NCBI GenBank assembly: GCA_019638935.1
Contig: JAHBSW010000006.1
Span: 1-64,000 of the forward strand
Length of the DNA: 64,000 nucleotides
From: Cryobacterium sp.
GTDB lineage: Bacteria; Actinomycetota; Actinomycetes; Actinomycetales; Microbacteriaceae
Direction: 5' to 3'
In this document: piece after piece, positions 34,298 through 41,938 of the stretch
How the letters are laid out: the number at the start of each line of letters is the position of its first letter
Numbering within the stretch: position 1 is the stretch's first letter
Program-made: the position numbers and the translations under genes
The notes under the pieces: generated by a model
What the model saw: the letters and a program-made list of their open reading frames with translations, nothing else
What the model was told of the DNA's origin: nothing
Database searches by the model: none

Positions 34298-35140
34298 ATG
34301 GCCTCTTCAGCCCCCGGCACCACGGTCGATCACACCCCGACGGACGACATCGCGCTGGCGGTCGCGCAGTTCGTGCCGACCGACGACGTCACGGCGAACC
34401 GGCACGCGATCGAGCGGATGTCGCGCCTCGCCGCGCACCGCGGGGCGCGCCTCGTCGTCTTCCCCGAGTACTCCTCGTTCTTCGTGCCCGAACTGGGACA
34501 GCGCTCGATCGCCGCGGCCGAACCGCTCGACGGTGAGTTCGTGACGGCGCTCTCCGCCCTGGCGAACGAGCTCGGCATCCACCTCGTCGCCGGAATGCTC
34601 GAACAGGCCGAGGCCGGGCGGGCCTACAACACCGCCGTCGCCGTAGCGCCGTCAGGCGAGGTGGCCGCGCGCTACCGCAAGCTGCACCTCTACGACGCGT
34701 TCGGTCAGACCGAGAGCGATTGGATCGTGCCCGGTGAGATCGAAGAGCCCGAGACGTTCGAACTCGGTGGCCTCAGGGTCGGCTTGCAGACCTGCTACGA
34801 CCTTCGCTTTCCCGAGGTCTCGCGCCGGCTCGTCGACGCGGGTGCCGACGTCATCGCCGTGCCGAGCGAGTGGGTGCGAGGCCCCCTCAAAGAGCAGCAC
34901 TGGCGCACACTCGTCACCGCCCGCGCTCTCGAGAACACCGTCTTCGTCGCCGCTGCCGACCACGCCCCGCCGGTCGGTGCCGGCAACAGCATGATCGTCG
35001 ACCCCATGGGCGTTGAGCTGGCCACCATCGGCGAGAACACGGATGTCGCCCTCGCCTACGTCTCACGGCACCGCATCGCGAGCGTACGGGCGGTGAACCC
35101 CGCGCTCGCCCTGCGCCGCTTCGAGGTTCGGGCGCGCTGA
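34298..35140 (+). CDS. Carbon-nitrogen hydrolase (nitrilase superfamily)
   Basis: A 280-residue hydrolase with the Glu-Lys-Cys triad in order: VVFPEYSSFF (Glu), YRKLHLYDAFG (Lys) and GLQTCYDLRFPE (Cys). Closest in motif pattern to the Nit1/omega-amidase branch, which removes the amide from deaminated glutathione or alpha-ketoglutaramate. A precise substrate cannot be given. ATG 34298 is leaderless. The GTG at 34292 is in frame but would fall within the -10 spacing. It is divergent from DedA and precedes the receiver-PIG-L signalling cluster by 47 bp. Confidence 0.88.
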   Translation: MASSAPGTTVDHTPTDDIALAVAQFVPTDDVTANRHAIERMSRLAAHRGARLVVFPEYSSFFVPELGQRSIAAAEPLDGEFVTALSALANELGIHLVAGMLEQAEAGRAYNTAVAVAPSGEVAARYRKLHLYDAFGQTESDWIVPGEIEEPETFELGGLRVGLQTCYDLRFPEVSRRLVDAGADVIAVPSEWVRGPLKEQHWRTLVTARALENTVFVAAADHAPPVGAGNSMIVDPMGVELATIGENTDVALAYVSRHRIASVRAVNPALALRRFEVRAR

Positions 35141-35187
35141 AAACTCCGTACTATTGGGAGGAACCATCGTCCCGGGGGGGAGACTCG

Positions 35188-36186
35188 TTGACTGAGCCGT
35201 ACCGCATCATCATCGCCGAAGACGATCTCGATGTCGCTCTGTACACCAAGACCATTCTCGAGAAGAAGCTCGGCGCGGTGGTGCAGACGTACCCCGACGC
35301 GACACAGGTTCCCCATGCGATCCGTGAGTTTCAGCCCGACCTGCTGATCACCGATATCGAGATGCCCGGCATCTCGGGTCTCGAGCTCATCGACCTCGCG
35401 CGCAAGGCGAGCGCGGGGCTGCCCGTTCTCGTGATCACGGCGCACGCATCCGTCGACTATGCCGTGACGGCTCTGCGGAGCAAGGCGAACGAGTTCCTCG
35501 CGAAGCCCATCGACTCGGCAGTGCTCGTGCAACGCGTCACCGAGCTCGCGAGCGCGTACCGCACGGCACAGTCGAACACCCCCGAGAAGGCGGTGGTCCT
35601 GGCGATCGGCGCTCACCCCAACGATGTCGAGGTCGGTGTGGGTGGCATTCTTGCGGCACACCGCGACGCCGGAAACCCGGTGACGACTCTGGTGCTCTCG
35701 CGGGGAACCATCGACGGCGGTGTGCGTGAGGCATGGAACCGTGCGCTCGCGGCAGCCAACGTCATCGGAGCAACCCTGGTGCTCGAAGACGTCGCCGAGT
35801 ACGACATTCAGGCTGACACGGCGGTCGAGATCATTCGCCGCACGGTCTCCGACGTCAAACCGACGATCGTGTACTCGCACTCGATCAACGACCGTCACAA
35901 AGACCACCGCGCCGTGTTCGATGCCACGATGCTGGCAACCTCGAACGTGCCGACCGTCGTCTGCTATCAGGGCACGACATCGACGACCGACTTCAACCCG
36001 AACCGTTTCGTCACCATCGACGGAAGAACGGATGCCAAGCTCGCCATGCTCGAGAGCTTCGCCCCCGAGGGTGAACGGCCCGCGTTTCTCCAGCCCGACT
36101 TCGTGCTCTCCACTGCACGCTACTGGTCCCGCTTCGGGCAGGGACTCTACTGCGAACCGCTCGAGATCGTTCGCGAATCGCTCTAG
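35188..36186 (+). CDS. Response-regulator receiver fused to PIG-L (LmbE) deacetylase domain
   Basis: A 332-residue two-domain protein. Residues about 5-125 are a receiver domain with phospho-acceptor Asp56, Thr84 and Lys106. Residues about 135-330 are a PIG-L-type deacetylase with AHPNDVEVGVGG (Asn145 where the catalytic-base Asp of AHPDD is expected, zinc-ligand Asp146 kept) and HSINDRHKDHR (His231, His240). PIG-L enzymes deacetylate N-acetylglucosamine conjugates such as mycothiol precursors. As a phosphorylation-gated output this would be an enzymatic response regulator. TTG 35188 follows GGGGGAGA. Next come a stand-alone receiver and a histidine kinase. Confidence 0.9.
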   Translation: MTEPYRIIIAEDDLDVALYTKTILEKKLGAVVQTYPDATQVPHAIREFQPDLLITDIEMPGISGLELIDLARKASAGLPVLVITAHASVDYAVTALRSKANEFLAKPIDSAVLVQRVTELASAYRTAQSNTPEKAVVLAIGAHPNDVEVGVGGILAAHRDAGNPVTTLVLSRGTIDGGVREAWNRALAAANVIGATLVLEDVAEYDIQADTAVEIIRRTVSDVKPTIVYSHSINDRHKDHRAVFDATMLATSNVPTVVCYQGTTSTTDFNPNRFVTIDGRTDAKLAMLESFAPEGERPAFLQPDFVLSTARYWSRFGQGLYCEPLEIVRESL

Positions 36187-36223
36187 GCCCGCGGCCTCGG
36201 TCGCTCGCCCTCCCGTGCAGTGA

Positions 36224-36241
36224 ACCCCCACAAGTGGGGGT
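36224..36241. promoter_or_regulatory. Perfect ACCCCCA-CAAG-TGGGGGT inverted repeat
   Basis: An 18-bp inverted repeat between the receiver-PIG-L gene and the next receiver gene, followed by TATCATTCT. With only a weak T tract it may be a terminator or an operator for the downstream receiver/kinase pair. Confidence 0.45.
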
Positions 36242-36351
36242 ATCATTCTGGGTAGGGGATTTCTTCAGCGAGCACGCCCGAGTCGCCAGCGACAGGAACC
36301 CGTGATCGATCGACCGCCGGTCGGTATCGATAGGTGACGTAAAGGCGAAAA

Positions 36352-36741
36352 GTGTTGAAGACAGTGGCTCGCGAAGCTGTTCGCGTGCTCGTCGTGGAGG
36401 ACCACGACGACTACCGTTGTCTTGTGCAACGTTTCTTCGAACGGGCCAACTGCGAGGTGGTCCCCGTCGACTCTGCGGAGTCGGCGCTGGAGATCTATCG
36501 CGAGTTGGATCCGCACGTCGCTGTGGTCGACCTCGTGCTCCCGGGAATGAACGGTTGGGAACTCAGCAAACGACTCACGCTCGACCTGCCGAACTGCGCG
36601 GTCGCGGTATCGTCGTCGCTGGATCGCGCACACTACCCGAGCTTCGCCGAGCACCTTCCCAAGCCGATCTCTCGCCATGCGGTCACGGAATTGCTCACCC
36701 GGCGGGTTCCGCAGTGGGTCGATCAATGGCAAGGGACATGA
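36352..36741 (+). CDS. Stand-alone response-regulator receiver protein
   Basis: A 129-residue single-domain receiver. VLVVEDHDD supplies the acidic pocket, Asp60 (AVVDLVLPGMNGWE) is the phospho-acceptor, AVSSSLD has Ser at the switch position, and LPKPIS gives the conserved Lys. There is no output domain, so it likely relays phosphate or titrates a kinase. The GTG at 36352 has AAGG about 7 nt upstream. Its stop overlaps the histidine kinase ATG (ATGA at 36738), so the two are translationally coupled. Confidence 0.9.
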   Translation: MLKTVAREAVRVLVVEDHDDYRCLVQRFFERANCEVVPVDSAESALEIYRELDPHVAVVDLVLPGMNGWELSKRLTLDLPNCAVAVSSSLDRAHYPSFAEHLPKPISRHAVTELLTRRVPQWVDQWQGT

Positions 36742-38531
36742 GCTCGAGCGCCTCGCGCACGACTCAGACGGCCACACGTCAACTGGTAACGGGTATCGAC
36801 CGCCCCACCGTCAAGCAACTCCCCACCGTAGTCTTCTTCGTCGCGATCGTCGTCGCGTGCGCAGTGTTCCCCTCGGTATTCGTGCGCAGCCAAACGGCGA
36901 TCCTCATCGCCACGGGAATCCTCGCCGTCGCAACCGTGTTCGCGCTCCTGTTTCCTCGCGACGGGCGCTGGGCTCACCTCGCCTATCTCATTCCCCTCGC
37001 CGACTTCCTCGCCATCGGGATACTTCGACTGGGTGCCGGCACACCGCAGGGATCGTTCGATGCTCTCATCCTCCTTCCGCTCGTATGGCTTGCCGCCGAA
37101 TACGGTCGGCGCAATGCCGTCATGGCGGCGAGCGGTGCGATCGTCGCCGTCGCGATCCCGCTCGCCTTCGACTGGTCGCTGTGGGAGCAGCCGTTCTTCC
37201 TGACCCGATCTGTGATCGCCGCGGGTGTCTTCGCAGTGTCGGCGGTGCTCGTCAACCTGCTCGCGCGCAAGATATACAAGCGCGAACGGGCCGCCCAGCG
37301 ACTGGCGCGGGAGCGGGAGCAGGCGCTCGACGACAGTCTCAGGAACACGGCGAAGCTCGCCGAAAGCGAAGCACGCCTGCGCGAGATGGAGCGCATGTTC
37401 ATGGGCGTCTGGGAGGCCGTCTCCGAGCAGGTGGTCGTCGGAACCGACACGTCTGGCCTCGTCGACGCCTGGAACCCGGGCGCTACTCGACTGCTCGGAT
37501 ACACCGAGCGTGAAGCTCTTGGCCAGCTGTTCGTCGACCAGCTGCACGATCGGGCCGAGCTCGAGAATCGCTCGCGCGAACTCGGATTCCCCGCGGGAGA
37601 GACCGTTCTCAACCCGGGCTTCTCCGCGCTCGTGGAGCAGGCGCGCAACGGCACGGCCGATGTGCGGGACTGGACCTACATCGCATTCGACGGCTCCCGC
37701 ATCCCGGTCAGCGTGTCGGTGACGGCCCGTGTCGACGAAGCCGGTGAGATCATCGGCTACCTCTTCGTCGCCGGCGACGTGACGGGAGCACAGGAGATCG
37801 CGCGGCTCAAGGACGAGTTCCTCGGCCTCGTCTCGCATGAGCTGCGCACGCCGCTCAGCTCGATCCTCGGCTACCTCGAGTTGCTGCGCGACGATGCCCG
37901 CGACGAGCTCTCCGAGGAGCAGCTGAACTATCTCTCCGTCGCCGAGCGCAACGCTCAGCGACTGCTCAAGCTCGTGAGCGACCTGCTTTTCGCGGCTCAG
38001 GTGGACGCCGGCGGATTCCCCATCACACTGCGCCCGATGTCACTCACCGAGGTTGTCGAGGCCTCGATCGAGTCGGCGCAGCCGGCGGCCGCATCCGCCG
38101 GTGTCGAGATCGTCACCAGTATCGCGCCCGGTGTCACGATCAACGGCGACGCCCTGCGCCTCGGCCAGGCCTGTGACAACCTCATCAACAACGCGATCAA
38201 GTTCAGTCCCAAGGGCGGCACCGTGACGGTCTCGCTGAGCACCTCGGCCAGTCGTGCGACCGTCGACGTTCTCGACACCGGGGTGGGAATCGCCGCGGCG
38301 GAGCTCGACAAGCTGTTCTCGCGATTCTTCCGCACCACCGCGGCGATTCAGAATGCCGTGCCGGGCATCGGGCTCGGCCTCGTCATCTCCAAGTCGATCG
38401 TCACCGCTCACCACGGCGATATGGGGGTCGAGAGCGCGGAGGGCAGGGGCGCGAAGTTCTGGTTCACGGTGCCGACGGCACGCGAGGCGGCGACGGGCCA
38501 GATCTCGCTGCCGCGACCCCCGCGCGACTAG
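36738..38531 (+). CDS. Membrane PAS-domain sensor histidine kinase
   Basis: A 597-residue kinase. Six hydrophobic segments between about 29 and 175 form a membrane sensor, then a coiled linker (RERAAQRLAREREQAL), a PAS domain (about 220-350, VVVGTDTSGLVDAWNPGATRLLGY), the HisKA box with His367 (FLGLVSHELRTPLS) and a HATPase domain (DNLINNAIKFSPKGG, DTGVGI, GIGLGLVISKSI). It is the obvious phosphodonor for the two receivers upstream. ATG 36738 is chosen for its 4-nt overlap with the receiver stop. ATG 36726 is in frame and possible. Confidence 0.93.
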   Translation: MSSSASRTTQTATRQLVTGIDRPTVKQLPTVVFFVAIVVACAVFPSVFVRSQTAILIATGILAVATVFALLFPRDGRWAHLAYLIPLADFLAIGILRLGAGTPQGSFDALILLPLVWLAAEYGRRNAVMAASGAIVAVAIPLAFDWSLWEQPFFLTRSVIAAGVFAVSAVLVNLLARKIYKRERAAQRLAREREQALDDSLRNTAKLAESEARLREMERMFMGVWEAVSEQVVVGTDTSGLVDAWNPGATRLLGYTEREALGQLFVDQLHDRAELENRSRELGFPAGETVLNPGFSALVEQARNGTADVRDWTYIAFDGSRIPVSVSVTARVDEAGEIIGYLFVAGDVTGAQEIARLKDEFLGLVSHELRTPLSSILGYLELLRDDARDELSEEQLNYLSVAERNAQRLLKLVSDLLFAAQVDAGGFPITLRPMSLTEVVEASIESAQPAAASAGVEIVTSIAPGVTINGDALRLGQACDNLINNAIKFSPKGGTVTVSLSTSASRATVDVLDTGVGIAAAELDKLFSRFFRTTAAIQNAVPGIGLGLVISKSIVTAHHGDMGVESAEGRGAKFWFTVPTAREAATGQISLPRPPRD

Positions 38532-38540
38532 CACGGGCGC

Positions 38541-39263
38541 CTAGGGCCGGATGCGCGCCCGCCGGAACACGTCGACGACGCTCGCGTCGCCGTCGACGCG
38601 GAGACGATCGGACGCCGGTGCCAGCCGGCCCCACGCGAAGAGCGCGAGGTCGCCCGCGGTGCCAGTGACCGCCGCTCCGCGGCGACCGACAGCAACCGGC
38701 TCGCAGGAGAAATCGGGGTGGATCGTCCATGTGCGGCGGTGGTCGGTCGCGATTATGCGCAGCGGGGCGGGCAGCGAGACCCCCTCCTGCTCCGCGCGCT
38801 TCGTCGCGAAGACCTCGAACAGCTCGTCGACGGTGTCGACCCACAGCGCGGGCGAGGCTTCTGCCGGGGCGGCGGCGGAGGCATCCGTCACGCTGCGAAG
38901 ATCCCACAGGTGAACGAGGGTCTCGTGAGTTTGGCGTCGGTGCCAGTAGCGGGCGGTGCGCTGGGAGCGCTGATGCGTCCACACCGGCTTCGCGGGGTCG
39001 GTGCGATCGAGCAGGTCGAGCAGTTCGCCGCGCGATCGGGAGTACCACTCGGTGGGGTCGCCGTCGAGCTGGGGAACGTTCTCGCGGCCCGCACGATGGC
39101 CCGTGCGCACGACCTCCGCGGCCCAGCGGTGAACCTCGCCGAGGTGGGCGACCAGGTCGAGGCCGGACCAGCGCAGGGCCGCGGTCGACTTCGACAGATC
39201 GGTCGAACGGATGTCGGCCTCGAAGTGCCCGGTCAGCGAGTGCAGCTCGGTGAGAAAGTCCAT
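38541..39263 (-). CDS. Maleylpyruvate isomerase / mycothiol-dependent enzyme family protein
   Basis: A 240-residue DinB-fold protein. The metal-binding histidines are seen in LVAHLGEVHRWAAE and QTHETLVHLWDLR, and a C-terminal MDMPI-like domain follows (DLALFAWGRLAPASDRLRVDGD). The family uses mycothiol, the low-molecular-weight thiol of Actinobacteria, as cofactor for isomerisation or detoxification, and the actual reaction is unknown. It lies tail-to-tail with the histidine kinase, 9 bp apart, and just downstream of an aminotransferase on the same strand. Confidence 0.85.
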   Translation of the reverse strand: MDFLTELHSLTGHFEADIRSTDLSKSTAALRWSGLDLVAHLGEVHRWAAEVVRTGHRAGRENVPQLDGDPTEWYSRSRGELLDLLDRTDPAKPVWTHQRSQRTARYWHRRQTHETLVHLWDLRSVTDASAAAPAEASPALWVDTVDELFEVFATKRAEQEGVSLPAPLRIIATDHRRTWTIHPDFSCEPVAVGRRGAAVTGTAGDLALFAWGRLAPASDRLRVDGDASVVDVFRRARIRP

Positions 39264-39278
39264 CAGCAGCCCCGATCG

Positions 39279-40475
39279 CTAGCGTTTCAGTTCACTCAGT
39301 TGCGCGACGGCGCGCTCGAGCACGTCGATCTTCTTGCAGAACGCGAAGCGCAGCTTCGAGGCGAAGTCGGCACGATTGTCCTCGTGCACGAACGCGGTGA
39401 GGGGGATGCCCACCACCCCCGCAAGCTCGGGAAGGGCGAGCGCCGCGGCGTCGGCGTCGTCGAAACCGAGTGGTGCGGCATCCGCGATGACGAAGTAACC
39501 GCCGGCGGGCTTCGAGACCGCGAAGCCTGCCCGTTCGAGTCCGCTCGAGAGCAGGGCGCAGCGTTCCTTGAGGCTGCGGGAGAGCTGCGCGAAGTAGTCG
39601 TCGCCGAGACCGAGGCCCACCGCGATCGCCGGCTGGAAGGGCGCACCGCTCACATAGGTGAGGTACTGCTTGACGGCCGTGACGGCCTGGATGATCTCGT
39701 GCGGGCCGGTCGCCCAGCCGATCTTCCAGCCCGTCGTGTTGAAGGTCTTGCCGCCGCTCGAGATCGTGACCGTGCGATCGCGGGCACCGGGGAGCGTCGC
39801 GATCGGGGTGTGCGGACCCTCGAAGATGAGATGCTCGTAGACCTCGTCGCTCACGATGACGGCGTCGTGCTCGTGGGCGAGCTCGACGATGAGGCTCAGC
39901 GTCTCGCGATCGAACTGCGCACCGGTGGGGTTGTGCGGGTTGTTGAGCAGGATGACGCGGGTGCGGTCGGTGACGGCGTCCCGCAGTTCGTCGAGGTCGG
40001 GCTGGTAGCCCTCACCGCGCAGCGGCACCGTCACCAGGCGTGCCTGACCGAGTGCCGCGATGGCCGCGTAGGAATCGTAGAACGGTTCGAAGACGACCAC
40101 CTCGTCACCGGCATCCGTCAGCGCGAGCAGGGCTGCGGCGAGCGCCTCCGTGGCGCCGGCCGTGACGAGCACCTCGCGGTCGGGGTCGCCGGCGAGGTCG
40201 TAGAAGCGCCGCTGGTGGGCGGCGATCGCCTCGCGCAGCACGGGCATGCCGAGCCCCGGCGGGTACTGGTTGAGGCCGTCGCTGATCGCGCGTCGCGCCG
40301 CCTCGAGCACCTCGACGGGACCCTCCTCATCGGGGAACCCCTGCCCGAGGTTGATCGCGCCCGTCTTCACCGCGAGCGCGGACATCTCCGCGAAGATCGT
40401 CGAACGAAGAACCCCGTCGTCGCCGAGCAGCATCGCCCCGCGCGCTGTGCGCTGCCACGCGCCGTGCACCGTCAT
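39279..40475 (-). CDS. PLP-dependent aminotransferase, class I/II
   Basis: A 398-residue fold type I aminotransferase. NNPHNPTGAQF, SDEVYEHLIFEG and the PLP-lysine segment SSGGKTFNTTGWKIGW are all present, with the N-terminal GAINLGQGFPDEEGP loop. This sequence style matches the methionine/glutamine-ketoacid or N-succinyl-diaminopimelate aminotransferases, and the substrate is not fixed by motifs. ATG 40475 follows TAGCGT by 6 nt, a leaderless arrangement. It ends 15 bp before the mycothiol-family gene, which may be co-transcribed. Confidence 0.92.
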   Translation of the reverse strand: MTVHGAWQRTARGAMLLGDDGVLRSTIFAEMSALAVKTGAINLGQGFPDEEGPVEVLEAARRAISDGLNQYPPGLGMPVLREAIAAHQRRFYDLAGDPDREVLVTAGATEALAAALLALTDAGDEVVVFEPFYDSYAAIAALGQARLVTVPLRGEGYQPDLDELRDAVTDRTRVILLNNPHNPTGAQFDRETLSLIVELAHEHDAVIVSDEVYEHLIFEGPHTPIATLPGARDRTVTISSGGKTFNTTGWKIGWATGPHEIIQAVTAVKQYLTYVSGAPFQPAIAVGLGLGDDYFAQLSRSLKERCALLSSGLERAGFAVSKPAGGYFVIADAAPLGFDDADAAALALPELAGVVGIPLTAFVHEDNRADFASKLRFAFCKKIDVLERAVAQLSELKR

Positions 40476-40481
40476 GCGTTC

Positions 40482-40487
40482 ACGCTA
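40482..40487 (-). promoter_or_regulatory. Predicted -10 element of the aminotransferase gene
   Basis: TAGCGT on the minus strand, then GAACGC, then ATG 40475. Confidence 0.45.
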
Positions 40488-40528
40488 CCCGCTGTGGAGA
40501 ATTCCTGCGGGCTGCGATCCCGTGCTTC

Positions 40529-40534
40529 TAGCGT
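40529..40534 (+). promoter_or_regulatory. Predicted -10 element of the lipoprotein gene
   Basis: TAGCGT, then GGCGCA, then ATG 40541. With the oppositely oriented TAGCGT at 40482 it makes a compact divergent leaderless promoter pair. Confidence 0.45.
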
Positions 40535-40540
40535 GGCGCA

Positions 40541-41101
40541 ATGAGGTTCCGGATGCTCACCGCCGCCGCCATCGTCGGTGTCGGCCTCCTGCTCACCGGC
40601 TGCGTTCCCTCGGAGCCCATCGTCACCCCCGTCGAGACGGGCGTTGGAGAACCGATCTTTGCGTCGGACGAGGAGGCGCTGGCGGCTGCGGTGGAGGCTT
40701 ATGTCAAATATTTAGAGACCTCCGACGAGATCGGACGCAAAGGGTGGCAAAGCACCGAGAGCTTAGAACCGTTGGTTACGGACGAACTATTCGCCGAAGA
40801 GCTCGCTGCGTCTGAGCGATTGCGGGCAAGTGGCCGTCACCAGCAGGGCTCGGGCGAGGTCACGAACCACGTGCTTCAGCAATATTGGGACCTTCCGCCG
40901 CGTACTGCAAACGTGGTCGTTTACGTGTGTGTTGACATTTCCAGCTCGCGAATCTACGACAGTTTGGGCTTGGACGTCACGCCTACTGATCGAAGCGATC
41001 AGATCGCGCTCGAAGCTAGGCTCGTTAGCCATCCGTCAGAACCCACCCGACTACTCATATCTGGAGTGCTGCCATGGACTGGCTCAGGAGTCTGCTCGTA
41101 G
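40541..41101 (+). CDS. Hypothetical lipoprotein
   Basis: A 186-residue protein with a lipoprotein signal (FRMLTAAAIVGVGLLL, lipobox LTGC). The mature part has an acidic helix (ASDEEALAAAVEAYVKYLE) and a beta-rich part with a Cys in VYVCVDISSS and a Cys near the end (SGVCS). This resembles small actinobacterial secreted proteins of unknown function. The segment 40680-41050 is visibly less GC-rich than neighbours. It overlaps the next secreted protein gene by 28 nt, so the two form a unit. Confidence 0.8.
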   Translation: MRFRMLTAAAIVGVGLLLTGCVPSEPIVTPVETGVGEPIFASDEEALAAAVEAYVKYLETSDEIGRKGWQSTESLEPLVTDELFAEELAASERLRASGRHQQGSGEVTNHVLQQYWDLPPRTANVVVYVCVDISSSRIYDSLGLDVTPTDRSDQIALEARLVSHPSEPTRLLISGVLPWTGSGVCS

Positions 41102-41841
41102 CTGGCTTGGTCGCGGGACTTGTTTCCCTTGCACCAACGATTGTTGGAGCCACAGGGACGTGCACGCAACAGGAAGTAACGGCGGGTGTTTGCAAAGTAT
41201 CCACGGGCATCGACGACGACCGTGTCACGATCGGCGTCGATGTCACCGCGCCGGGGAGCGGTGGGCAGGGCGGTGGTCCGGCAACCGAGCCGAACAACAG
41301 CGTGTGCGACGGCGTCGGAACCGTCGAGGTCTGCCGCCCCACCTACGATGCCGTCGCGGCGGTGACCCTCAGCGACATCGCGCACTTTCGCCCGACCCCG
41401 GGGCGCAACCTCATGGAGCCGAACGGCTGGATGGTCGTCGGACTCCACACCAACTTCTACGCGCAGTCCAGCGCTCATGTCGTCACCGGTGAGCTCCGCG
41501 GAGCCCCGGCGTGGGTTCGCTTCACCCCGATCGGCTATCGCTGGTGGTACGGCGACGGCGCGTCCCACTACTCCATGACAAAGGGCAACACCTGGAGCGC
41601 GCTCGGGCTGAGTGAGTTCGCTAGAACTCCCAACAGCCACGTCTACGGCGCTCCCGGCACGTACCACATCGACCTCAGCATCGTGTTCCGCGCCGAGTAC
41701 CGCTATGCGGCCGAGAGCTTCTACCCGATCGCGGGAACCCTCACCGTTCCCGCCAACCGCCTCGTCGCCGTGGCCGGCGCGGCCACCACGGTGCTCGTCG
41801 AGGACGACTGCACGCGCAACCCCACCGGGCCCGGCTGCTGA
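41074..41841 (+). CDS. Secreted protein with PKD-like region
   Basis: A 255-residue exported protein. It has a signal peptide (LRSLLVAGLVAGLVSLA, probable cleavage after VGA), a Cys-containing Gly-rich linker, then a segment that reads like a PKD/Ig-type domain: YRWWYGDGASH, then HVYGAPGTYHIDLSIVF. PKD domains mediate surface or protein binding. Two C-terminal Cys (DDCTRNPTGPGC) may form a disulphide. The gene starts inside the preceding lipoprotein gene and is probably co-expressed. No enzyme motif is visible. Confidence 0.78.
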   Translation: MDWLRSLLVAGLVAGLVSLAPTIVGATGTCTQQEVTAGVCKVSTGIDDDRVTIGVDVTAPGSGGQGGGPATEPNNSVCDGVGTVEVCRPTYDAVAAVTLSDIAHFRPTPGRNLMEPNGWMVVGLHTNFYAQSSAHVVTGELRGAPAWVRFTPIGYRWWYGDGASHYSMTKGNTWSALGLSEFARTPNSHVYGAPGTYHIDLSIVFRAEYRYAAESFYPIAGTLTVPANRLVAVAGAATTVLVEDDCTRNPTGPGC

Positions 41842-41938
41842 CCCAGTGCGCTCTCAGCGCACCTCGAAGCAACTCCCAGTGCCGCCGACGTAAAATCGGT
41901 CGTGGACCAACCACGCGCAGCAGTCACTAGGAGAAGCG

